Part shown: positions 24,770 to 34,705 of the stretch, one piece after another
Numbering within the stretch: position 1 is the first letter of the stretch
Layout: the number at the start of each line of letters is the position of its first letter
Assembly: GCA_907165135.1 (NCBI GenBank)
Contig: OU015566.1
Coordinates: forward strand, 560,501 to 624,500
From: Oikopleura dioica
Taxonomy: Eukaryota; Chordata; Appendicularia; Copelata; Oikopleuridae
Reading direction: 5' to 3'
Length of the DNA: 64,000 nucleotides
Position numbers and translations under genes: made by a program
Notes under the pieces: generated by a model
What the model saw: only the letters and a program-made list of their open reading frames with translations
What the model was told of the DNA's origin: nothing
The model's database searches: none

Positions 24770-26422
24770 TCAGTCGTCGAAGGGGTTTGCATATCTGTTC
24801 ATGCTCGTACTGTCATCGCTTGTGACGTCAGAGATTGAGAAAGAGACGTTCTTTTCGCTGACTTTTCTCCTAAAATATTCTTGTTAGGACTTTTTTATTC
24901 GGAAACTATGAATTTCGTCATTTTTTTCCTACTGCGCTTTCCGCAATAAAAATGATACTAGCTACTCAGGGTGGGAAGATATCGCCGCTTGAGAAATGTC
25001 AAATTTCAAAGATCAGATTTAAGAGTACCTGTTCTGGAAAATGTACATTCCGATAGTGATGGCTAGCCAAACAAAGATTGAGGCTCCGATGAGTCCTCCT
25101 CCTAGAGCTGGGGAAATTCCATCGTCTGGGCACTCAGCGCCAAGCACTTTTTCAGTTCAAAATATTTCAAAAAATTACAGCGGAAATTATGGACTAATTG
25201 ATTGAATTCAAATTTTGTTGGCTCTTTATCAATTTGCTTTTTGAAATGTTTGTTCAAAAGACTCGACTCGGAACTGCCGAAAAAACGCAAACACTTCACA
25301 TTTTATCGGGCGCTAGCACCAGTTTCCTGTTTGTTAGGGATTAGATTTGAGACAATATCAACTTCCTGAGAAAACCAAACATTTGTTCGATGAAATTTGC
25401 ATTTACGAAAAACGCTCATTTTGAACTGTTCCTGTGAAGAAAACGAGCACCATGACGAGTTCGAAGATAATGATGCTGGAAGTGATGATGATCGTTTTCG
25501 AAAGAGTCCAGTATTTGAAAATGAAAACGCAGGCGGCAATGATGTAAAACGCACTAGAAAATGTTTTCTGTCTTTTGGAATTCTTTTTAACCTGAGGACA
25601 GAAACAACGGTGATTGTGACAATTCCAGTCGTAGATTCGACGAATGAATTGACACATTTTTTCGAAGCAGTTGTTGTTACAGAGACTGTAGGAGCTACTG
25701 TGTTCTTCTCGTCAATAACAGTCACTTCTTCCAATTTGAGTTTGTCCTTGATGTCAGAAGGAATACTCGGGTCTTTTTGAGCTGCTTCAAAATTTTGGTT
25801 AAGAACTTCTTCAACTTCTCTTTCGGTCTCCTTTTCAGTTCTGACTTGAATCTGGATAAGATCGTCCTGATTTTTACGGCTACCACAGTTGCTCTCTGAA
25901 TAATCGCAAGGAAAGGTGACATGACAGTCAATAAAGTTTATGCAGGCTGTCTTTTCGAATTGATCTTGAAGACGAATGTTGAAGTCGATGTCCGTAGAGT
26001 CATACACTTATTATTGAATTCGTATAAATTTTATCTCAATTTTTGAAATACAAGGTTAAATTATGAGTCTAATCAATACTTGAAATCCATTCCTAAATCT
26101 TTCGATGTTATCAGATATGAATTTAAATCACTCGGTTTTAGAGTTGGTGCGATAGTTTCTTCTTCTTGCGAAGAAGTTGTCGGTTTGTTCGACGGCGACA
26201 CAGTGGATTCGACAGTCGATGACGTCATTGTAACAGTGGTTGTTTTCGTTGTAGCTGAAGTCGTTTTCCAGATGCATAGAGTTCCTGTAGTGCAAGTTCC
26301 ACTTTGAGTTCAAAATCTTCATCATCAGTCAATAAAATACCATTATCTTCTAAATCTCTTTGTCCAACTGAAAGTTTTAGCAAAATTGTGAAAATAAAAA
26401 ATCGACAGCTGAAGAATTTCAT
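24770..26422 (-). CDS. Mucin-like extracellular protein with three C-terminal TM segments
   Basis: Function unknown. ATG 26422 gives a signal peptide (MKFFSCRFFIFTILLKL). A 50-nt GT-AG intron near 26293-26342 joins a Ser/Thr linker (KTTTVTMTSSTVESTV). The next exon (from about 26006) has ACINFIDCHVTFPCDY and a charged helix (KETEREVEEVLNQNFEAAQ) reminiscent of SEA-type domains. TM1 spans an intron (TVVSVL/SAFYIIAACVFIF), TM2 is TIIITSSIIIFELVMVLVFF, and TM3 (exon 25029-25146) is GGLIGASIFVWLAITIGMYI. The last exon (24770-24870) is a Ser-rich cytosolic tail ending RYANPFDD. All these joins keep phase. The predicted topology is N-out, C-in. The intron before 26006 fits only with a GA donor. It could alternatively be a fragment of a four-TM or GPCR-like protein; no family signature decides. 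Confidence 0.6.
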
Positions 26423-27622
26423 ACTTGCGAAAATGAAATTCACTTGGGAAATTTGTGCGCGCGTAAGATAAACACTGACATCTTAACAACTTCTGCTCAA
26501 ATAAAGATAGGGTTCCGCATGTTCTACAATCCATTTCCTTTTCAATGAAGATTTTTACAAGGCAGCGAAAACGAATATGAAATGTCAACGATCTTTGCAG
26601 GGAAACTGTAGGAAGACCCTTTTTATCGAGATTCTCTTCTATGATTTCAATAAATTTTTTACTCAAAACTGCGAAAATAAAATTTGACGAAATTAAAGAT
26701 AAAATCTCTCATTTGATAATTTTTCAACGTGGCGCAAGAACAAGAAAAATACCACGCCCTGGAAATTGCGACTTCCAAAATGAGGCTTACCAAAAATATT
26801 TTGAGTTACGCAACTGCGCTCAGAATATAATCGGGGTTCTAATAAGCTTCTCATCAGATAATCCGCCTTTTTGACAGCTACGGGGATCAGTTCTCCCGAG
26901 CAAATATTGCACCTGCTCGAGGTTTTCTCTTAGATTTTTAAAAGAAAAACTCTTTTCACTCCTGAATCTGACTCTTTTCAAATCGAAGAGACTAAAATTA
27001 ATTGATTAAAAAATTTTTGGGATTTTTTTTAATTTTGGAAAATTCAAAAAATTAAAAACTTTCAACTAAAAATGAAAAGAATGATCATAGAGTCGATTTT
27101 TCAAAAAACAGCGTCTCAATATTTTAGCTGGAGATCTTCTGTTACAGCGATCAACACACGCATCTGAATATTTAGAACGAAACATGCGGCGCGGTCAACG
27201 CGTTTTCGCCAAACATGTTCCCACGTTTTTGCCATTTCCGGCTTTCGAAAAAAGATTTTTTCCTTTTTTTTTATCGTTTTTCAAAGTTTACTTACCAAGT
27301 TCATTTTTTGGCTTGATTGTTCTAAAGGCAGCTGCAAAGTGAAAGTAAATAACGCTATTTGTTCGCTGGACAGAAGTCGGTTTTAAAGGGATCAGCGAAG
27401 AGAGCTCGAATTGATTTTTAGTGAGATTAGCGGGACGGCAAGACGCACGAACTGACATGATGACCTAATCGAATTTCCAGCGATAAATGAATAGTTTGAA
27501 AATAAAGGAAGTAAAACTAAGCTGGTCGTGTCGGTTTTTTTTCTGCCAAAAATAAGGGTATTTCCCTACTGAAATTCAAAGTTAACAAAAAAGGGATAGC
27601 ATGCATTTATTCTCTTCAAATT
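26423..27622. other. Intergenic
   Basis: About 1.2 kb lying upstream of the minus-strand mucin-like gene and downstream of the Cys-tailed gene. It is AT-rich; scattered frames up to about 100 codons show no signal peptide, motif or splice structure worth calling. Confidence 0.35.
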
Positions 27623-28058
27623 CTAGCGATTACAGATGGCTCGACACAAGCATTCACAAATTCTTTCGCAGATTCTTTCGCAAATTTTGTCCAAAATGGC
27701 TTCTGCGCATTTTGTCACGCAGACCAAGCAGCAGCAGTTGCTTAAAAAAATGATACGTGCTATATTCTCAATTCACTAACCAGCAAATACAGCACTTATT
27801 CGCCGGTGTTTCTTGTCTAAATTCTTCAATTTCTTGTGCAGTTTTTTGAATGTCATTTTCCACAGCTGTTATTTCGCTTTCAATTGCCCTCACTCCTGGC
27901 AAGACCGGGACATGAGGCTCTGGAGTCGGGCTGTAAAGGACGTACAAATTTGAGGTGTCGATTTGGACCGGCTCTGCTGTCCAAGATTCGGGCGGTTGGG
28001 TTATCACCACAGCTTCTGTATTCTCTTGATGAGCAACGGGCTCAATTTTGTTCGGCAT
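27623..28058 (-). CDS. Small protein with dense cysteine-rich helical C-terminus
   Basis: Not recognised. Two exons: 27781-28058 and 27623-27740, split by a 40-nt GT-AG intron (27741-27780), phase consistent. The first part has no signal peptide: MPNKIEPVAHQENT, a Pro-rich stretch with LYSPTPEPHVPVLPG, then a short coiled coil (IESEITAVENDIQKTAQE). The C-terminus is CCICCNCCCLVCVTKC followed by ICERICERICECLCRAICNR, with cysteines at helical spacing and Arg/Glu between. Such a tail could be heavily palmitoylated, bind metal, or be disulfide-linked; the sequence does not say which. ATG 28058 is the only good start. Confidence 0.6.
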
Positions 28059-29237
28059 AACTTTTGATAATTAGGAGGAGTGAGAGTAGATAAGAGCATG
28101 AAACAGCATTTACTCAGTAATAAAATCGAATTCGATTTTCCTTGTTACCGTAGTGACAATTTGAGTTTATGGAAATTCGCAAAACCGAATAAAATTGTAG
28201 GAAAAATAAAGTTTCTACTGATCAAACAAAATTTCGGCTCAAATTTATATCTTATTTTGGGCTGAGGAGTTTGAGATAAACAAGCGGACAGTTGATCGTC
28301 TCTTTTGATATTTGTACTCCTCAAAAGAGACGATTATTTGTGAGATGACGTCTCTTTTGAGAATGTTAATTTATCTTGCATGTTAATTCCCAATTTTGCG
28401 TCTTATTATTTTTTCCTAAGCGAACTTATTCGTCCCCTTGTTTCCAATAAAAGGTCTAAATCTATGCAGATCGGATGATATTTACCAATCAGCGTAACCC
28501 CCTCGGCCCGTGGCTTTTATTGACAAAAACAGCGAGATCAGTCTTGAAATACGTTTACAAAACGACTTTGGCGACTGAAACAAGGTGTACAATGAGCAAG
28601 CAAACGGAAGTATCTTTAACTGCATCTTTCCATAAGCGGGGGTCGATTTTTCCCGCTAAAGACGGCGAGTCAGAGCGACATGTGTAAAAAAAATGTTAGA
28701 AGTTTGGCGGCGAAGTAACGAAAGATCGAAAGATCTAAGTGAATTTGCTCATCCCCAGATATCACCGGCGAAATGTCAGCAGAAACATTTTGGGCACACG
28801 TTTTTACCTGTTTTTTTCCTTCCTTGCAAATGTTTTCACGTCACAGCGAAAAGTAAAAAGATGCAAAAAATGACTCTTCTTATTAAAAAAATCTTCTTGT
28901 TTTTTGGATGAACAGTAATTGAGCCACGTATTGAGCATTTTAAAATTTGTCGTAATTATCAAAAGGTTTTTGAGTTATCTTATCGAAGCTATTTTCAAAT
29001 CATGGGAACATATGCTTTTTGATAGCTCAAGCGAAAAAATTTTATCTGGATTTAGAATGCTTTTCTTCTCGTAAACCGATTTCTGACGCAATTTCTTCTC
29101 AGTCTTTTACTGTAGATTCGCGACAGCGTTGAAAGTTAATACACCAGGAAGATTGTCGATTCTTAAGAAGTTCCGATCGCATTAATTCCGGATTCTCAGA
29201 TTTTCAGAAAGATTCTTGTTATTTTTTCGAAAAAAAT

Positions 29238-29318
29238 GGGGTGCAGCATCAAAAACCGACAAAAAAAATGGTCGACAAATTTTGCGTGGGCGGCTTCTTG
29301 ACCGCTGATTGGCCGGTA
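29238..29318. repeat. Half copy of the GGTGTCTGGAACCGAC MITE
   Basis: Contains AACCGACAAAAAAAATGG, CGACAAATTTTGCGTGGGCG and CTGATTGGCCGG, matching the left half of the copies at 31115, 36987 and 61337. The right arm is missing. Confidence 0.55.
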
Positions 29319-29948
29319 AGAAAACTCTTTAGTAAGATTTCAAGACGCCTGCCCTTTTTCTTTGCCTAAAATGACCTCGAATTTAGTCTTTGAACCAATG
29401 TTATAAAAAAGCTAGAAAGACAGAGAAAGAGAGCCGGTCTTAAAATGTTTAGAGAAGTGGCTTAAACCCGGAGTATCACGTTGAACATTCTACACCGGTA
29501 GAGATAACTTTGAGAAATGATTTGAACACACGAACACCTTGAAACTACTCCGGTTTCAGCTGTGAGCTAATTTCCGTTTTTTCTCACGCCACTTTTTTCA
29601 AGATCTAAAAAACAAAAATTAAAAAGCTGTTTTTCGAGCGCTTGAGATAATCAAGTCCCTGTTCCAGCGACTTTCAAATCAAGCTGAAATTGAACGAAAA
29701 AAAACGAAAAAAGAGCCTTTGTCCGAAAAATAAAGATCAAAAAGAAAATCCTCGCTGGACCGGAGAAAATCCAGTTCTCCGTTAATTTCGCTACGAAAAA
29801 GCCTCGAAAATCGCCTTCGCGCATAATCATTTGTTATCTCAGATCTGTCTCTTGAAAAGAAGGTCAACACGTGACAGGAAACAGGGAAAGGCTACGTGAT
29901 GTAATAGTTTTGACTTTTTCGGACTTTTTGATAAAGATCTTTTTTTAA

Positions 29949-30282
29949 GGCCCCCCGTCAGTTTTTTCCTTCGAAAAATGGAAATTTTCAAAAACACCAT
30001 ATTTTTGGTTGTAAATGCGTCCTCAGGTTAAACTTGCTTTAAAAACATGGTACGAGGAATTTTTGACCGAGAAAAATAAATATTTTTGCCAAAATTAGCG
30101 CAAATTCGTCAATTTTCGGCGAAAAGTCCAATTTTCTAATTCGATTTTGGGGTCGTTAGAATCGAGATAGACCCCCAAAAAATGGAGCCTCAAAATCGTT
30201 TTTTGACCCGTAGAATCCATTTCCGGGGTCAAATTTTATAATTCCGAAATTTTATTTTTTGAAAAAAGCTCACGGGGGGTCC
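29949..30282. mobile_element. TTAA-flanked MITE (piggyBac-like), copy 1
   Basis: A 334-bp element bounded by TTAA at 29945-29948 and 30283-30286. Ends are inverted: GGCCCCCCGTCA at the left and TCACGGGGGGTCC at the right. It has no coding capacity. The interior shares long matches with 44078-44410, including GAGATAGACCCCCAAAAAAT and TTTTTTGACCCGTAGAATC. TTAA duplication is the hallmark of the piggyBac superfamily; assignment rests on that and on length. Confidence 0.7.
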
Positions 30283-31114
30283 TTAAATAACCGCCAAAAA
30301 CAACTTCTTTCAGAAAGCTTGACCGAAAAATCTTCCGTCAAAATTCTTCAAAATCACAATGACATCACTTTCTCGCCACCTTCTCGGCGGAGAAAAAATC
30401 CGGTCACGTGGTCAGCGCCTGGCCGGAGATTGAATACCGCGGTAGGCCGAGGAAGGCGAGTTTCTAACTGGCTTTTGCGCATTTTTTGTCCATAAGTTAT
30501 GGACCATAACAAAAAGACTCGAAAATGTGAAAAGGGCCCGGTAAAAAGTGGATTTGCGTCTTGATCCCTTCTTTGGACAAGTGCGAAGCCCAAAATAACA
30601 CCTGCGAGCTCTGTAATGCCAAACAAGTACAAGCGTCTTAGTTCGCGTAATTTCTTCACAAGCGAATTCGCCATCACTTTGCCACAATAAATCGTTACAT
30701 AATCGCGATAAATCGCAGCTGCCCGAAATCGAAGAAAAAATAAACCGGTTGGTCAGAAACTCAAACGGGCTCAAAAACAAGCTGCATGTTCAAAGAAACA
30801 TTTTCCCGGTCTCTATCTTATCGCATAAGCCGCAGAGATGAGCTCGCCAATATAAATTTGCATATTTTCTGATATAAGCAAAAACCCGTTTTCTCTTGGG
30901 AAAAGGATACTTTCCCACAAGTCCATTCCTCGATTTTTGAAACATTCCTATGTAAATTGAAATCTCTATGAAAATATCTTTTTTGGCCAGCAGGCTTGAA
31001 ACATTTCTGGAAACGTTTGTTTAATTTTGAGCTGATTTTTTAAGGGGACTACCACAAGAACTTTATTTTCAAATCAAGGCTTTTGGATTATTTGAGCATT
31101 TTTTTGGAATTTGC

Positions 31115-31278
31115 GAGGGGGGGGGGTGTCTGGAACCGACAAAAAAAATTCGACAAATTTTGCGTGGAAATTTTCAACCAATCAGAAGCCTGGAGTCGGC
31201 TGAGCGGCCAATCAGCAGCCGAGTAGACGCCTACGCAAAATTTGTCGAATATTTTTTGTCGGTTCCAGACACCATCCC
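31115..31278. mobile_element. hAT-like MITE copy (GGTGTCTGGAACCGAC family)
   Basis: A 164-bp near-perfect inverted repeat: left GGGTGTCTGGAACCGAC and CAAATTTTGCGTGG, right CGCAAAATTTGTCG and GTCGGTTCCAGACACC. It is flanked by GAATTTGC (31107-31114) and GAATTTTC (31279-31286), a 7/8 match that fits an 8-bp target duplication. Confidence 0.65.
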
Positions 31279-32810
31279 GAATTTTCGATACTATAAATGT
31301 AAATTTTAAAATCAAACTAAGTTAAAATAAATCTTTTGGACAAATTAAAGATATAGAAGAAACGTTTTTCTGAATATGAATGTCTCTTTTGATAATATGA
31401 TGGAATAAAATGGGTCTTCAAAGCAAAATTTGATTATAAATGTTTATGATATTTCATCCAGTATTCGCTATCAAGTCTCAAAAATATCTTGTTCACTAGA
31501 AGGTCAGCGATAAAATTCTCAAAAAGTTTCCTTATCAGTAAAAGAAAGCTATTTTTAGAAAGACTCCACTTGTCTCCAATCGCGAACAAGAATGTCTCAA
31601 TTAAGACAATTTCGTTGAACCTAATAAATCACCTGTATTTAGTCACAATAAATGCTCCAATTTATAATCAAAAGCTCCATTTTCTTGATTTCTCAGTGCG
31701 CGAGCTCGCTTGCGCCACCTTTTTCGCGCGCGCGCTCGCGATATTTTTGCAGAGACTCCGAGTTTTGCTCTGAAATTGAAGAAAATAACTTGCTTTGTAA
31801 AATAAATTTAAAAAAAAAACGGAAAATAAAAAAACTTCAAAATAATAAATTATAAAGCGAAATAAAATAACAGACTTCAAAGAAGAAAAAGAGAGAGCAA
31901 GCAGAAAGAAGAAGGTACGAAAATAATCTTGAGAGAAATATTTTCAGAGACAAAGAAGGCCGAAGAAGAATTGAACAAGAAAAAAACTGTGAGCATGAAT
32001 ACACAGGTAATCTTTATTTACGATTTTTCAGAAATTTTCATAATTTTGAGACAAAATCGATTTTCTCACAGTTTTTTTCAAATTCGACCATTTGTAGCGA
32101 AAATTAAAAATTTTAAAATATAAATTGAAATTTTCTGATTTTCTGATTTCTCGAAAATCCAGTTCTGCATCGTTGAGAGTGCGCCATTTATTAATAAGAA
32201 AGTAGGCTTGTAGTCCAGTTAATCAATTATTAATTCATGTCAACTGTCGTAAGCAAAAATAAACTTCATCTCTGTATATGTCCAAATTTTCGAGCCTATT
32301 TTTACAAACCTCAACCATGAAATTACCTAAAACCCCGGCTTAAAATCAGCTTCTCAAGATCGCCCTTCGAGCAAAAGGGATTATTTTTTGGAGAAAGCTG
32401 GATCATAAATTAATTCAAATTATACACATAGCGGCTTTGGCGCGGTCATCTCCCTTTTCGCGCTTCGAAAATTCGCGGATTGAACTATCGTGGCCTTTTT
32501 GATCCGCGAAAAATCGCCATCTCCGAGTTTCGAAGTGAAAGTTTTTGAATTTGAAATATTTGGGCTCAGAAGCGAGAAATTCGTAAACATCAAAAGTGCA
32601 CTTTAAAATTTTAGAGTTGCGCTTGCAATTTTCTTCATTTTATTTTAAATTTTTATTTGAGAAAAATTGAGGAAAATATTGGAATTTGAAAGACAGATAG
32701 AGCGCCCGTTCTTAGAAGGAAAAGATTTATCAATTGTTTTGGATGAGAATAAACATTTTGGATTTTTGATTTTTCAGCGGCGCCAATTTTCGAGGTTTTT
32801 GGCGATTTAA

Positions 32811-33204
32811 GGGGGTAGAACTAGGTTTTCCGAAAATAAGTGATTTTTGAGAGCCCCTTTAAATAAGAAAAACCTATTTTTACAAAGGTTAACGAAATTT
32901 CCTTTGAGATGTTGCTAGAAAAAGCATTCAACTATCAAAAAATGAAATTTTAAAAATCGGCTAATCACGTGACTCGAGAAATTTGAGGACGCAAATAGGC
33001 TAAAATGGCGATTTTCGATGAGATAGTTTGGTGTTTCGCTCTCTACCGCCAAAATTTGTTGACGAAAAATTTTTTTAAGAAAAATGTTGTTAGATCTAAG
33101 TTTGCTCTATCTTCAGCTGAAGAGATAATTTGAATATCTTAGCTTGCCTGGCTTTGAGCGCCGGTCTAGAATTGGCTATTTTCGAAAATCCTAGTTCTAC
33201 CCCC
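32811..33204. mobile_element. TTAA-flanked MITE, second family
   Basis: A 394-bp element flanked by perfect TTAA at 32807-32810 and 33205-33208. Terminal inverted repeats are GGGGGTAGAACTAGGTTTTC at the left and the inverse of GAAAATCCTAGTTCTACCCC at the right. No frame of note. The TIR differs from that of 29949-30282, so it is a separate TTAA-targeting family. Confidence 0.72.
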
Positions 33205-34030
33205 TTAAGTCGAAAGTCTTCGGCCAAATTTTATTCTTTCAAAATTACTTGTCAATATAGTCCCTGAAATTCTTTACAGAAAAGTATCAATTTTTTCTCA
33301 GAAAAAAAAAATTCCAGATTGAAAAAAATGAGAGTTATTTATGGTGCCCATTTTTTACAAAAAAAAGCTATTTTGCTCTCTCAGACGTGATTTTCAAGCC
33401 GCAAAATGGCCGCTTAGTCCCCACGGCAGCGGAACATCCCTTTTGTATTTTTACCTAAGAATTCATAGAATTTCCATTTTTCCCTCTTTTGTTGGAATAA
33501 TTCGGCAGAATCAAAAATAGAGAATGATCAGGGTTTTGATTGGCCGGTAGGCTAAACACAGCAATCTTATTGGTTATCCATAAATGTCCGAATTATGGGA
33601 AGACGAATCAGCTTGCTCTATTTTGCCTACCGGCCAATGGAAACCCAGATCCATAAAATCACATTCTTTTCTCAATTCTGCCCTTATTTATTACTTCTTA
33701 CATTGAGTCGGAAAGAAAGAAGGGCCGGATTCTTTCGTTCACGTTTGAAGGAATAAATTTCCGCCGTGGAGCATAAATATACAGAAGCCATTTCCTTCCA
33801 GTATTCTATTACGATCCCTTTTAAATCCCTCTGTAATATTTTGAGTCAAAGCGGGCAATGAATATTTTCAAAGCGGTCGCACTCTGTTTCTAATAGAAAG
33901 AAAACTTGTTCCATTGACATTTATAGGCGCCTTATTGGATTCCCCTTCAATTTGTTTTTTAGATAAGAAGATCGCGCTGGAAAATGCAGCTTTTTACAGG
34001 AAAGGGTTCGAAATTATCAAGAAATTTTCA

Positions 34031-34067
34031 AGGTTAGGGTTAGAATTAGGGTTAGGGTTAGAGTAAC
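34031..34067 (+). repeat. Interstitial telomere-like TTAGGG repeats
   Basis: Short tract of four imperfect GGTTAGGGTTAGAATTAGGG-type units followed by GTAACCC. TTAGGG is the animal telomere repeat; a few units inside a chromosome can arise by repair of a break. Confidence 0.6.
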
Positions 34068-34270
34068 CCAGAATTTTTCTTGGTTTATGCATCTTTTATG
34101 AGGACTTAACCAAAAAGTGGAAGTGTTTTTAAAGTTGACCAATAAGATTGCTGTATTTGGCCTACCGGCCAATTAGAGTCCTGATCCAGAAAATCACTTC
34201 CATTTTTTGGTTCTGCCCAGAATAAGGGCATCTTGAGGAAAACTGTCCAATATTATGAGGCTCCAAACTA

Positions 34271-34431
34271 GAGGGGTGTCACGAATCGACATAAAAATCT
34301 CGAAAAATCTTGTGTAAGTGGCTAATCGGCTGCTGATTGGCCGGTTCGCCGAATCCAGGCTGCCGATTGGCTAGAAATTTCAACGTAAAATTTGTCGAAA
34401 TTTTTTTCAGTTCCTGACAAACCCCCCCCCC
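34271..34431. repeat. Diverged copy of the hAT-like MITE
   Basis: Left end GGGGTGTCACGAATCGAC, middle CTGCTGATTGGCCGG and right end AAAATTTGTCGAAATTTTTT then CAGTTCCTGACAAACCCC match the family, but with many substitutions, so this is an older copy. No target duplication could be read. Confidence 0.5.
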
Positions 34432-34705
34432 AACTTGGCCACTGATTGGCCTTACCTCAAAATGACGAAAACTGATTGGTTAAAATTTTCATAAATTAAA
34501 AAAATCAGCTGAAGAACCCAAAAAGTCCTGACAGCCGTCTCCGCCAGCACATTAGGTAAGTGGACACCCCTAATCTTCCGCTCCCCATTTTGTTATCAAT
34601 CCCACTTGTCAAACTTTTCCATTTCCACCACGTTCGTAAAAAACGTTACATCACCATCTGCGAGAAGAAACTGCGAGAAGGCTTTTTAGAAACATCTCTT
34701 TTCAG

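Larger units (their letters stand above)
28059..34705. other. Gene-poor, transposon-rich interval
   Basis: No protein gene could be supported over 6.6 kb. It contains paired AAAAGAGACG motifs near 28290-28370, a partial hAT-like copy near 29238, a TTAA element (29949-30282), an 8-bp-duplication MITE (31115-31278), a second TTAA element (32811-33204), GATTGGCCGG/CTACCGGCCAAT palindromes near 33540-33650 and 34140-34190, telomere-like repeats near 34031, and a diverged hAT-like copy near 34271. A Lys/Arg-rich open stretch with splice-like ends near 31870-32010 is too weak to call. The 5' exon of the ZP gene probably lies near 34530-34555. Confidence 0.5.

Noticed and set aside
30354-30780. Minus-strand frames of 107 and 122 codons
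   Set aside because: They overlap each other in different frames, have no signal or domain, and begin in MITE-flanking DNA.
31860-32010. Possible Lys/Arg-rich spliced gene between 31.86 and 32.01 kb
   Set aside because: GTACG and GTAATC donors and a TTTTCAG acceptor are present, but the sequence is low-complexity AAG/GAA and no start, stop or downstream exon could be linked.
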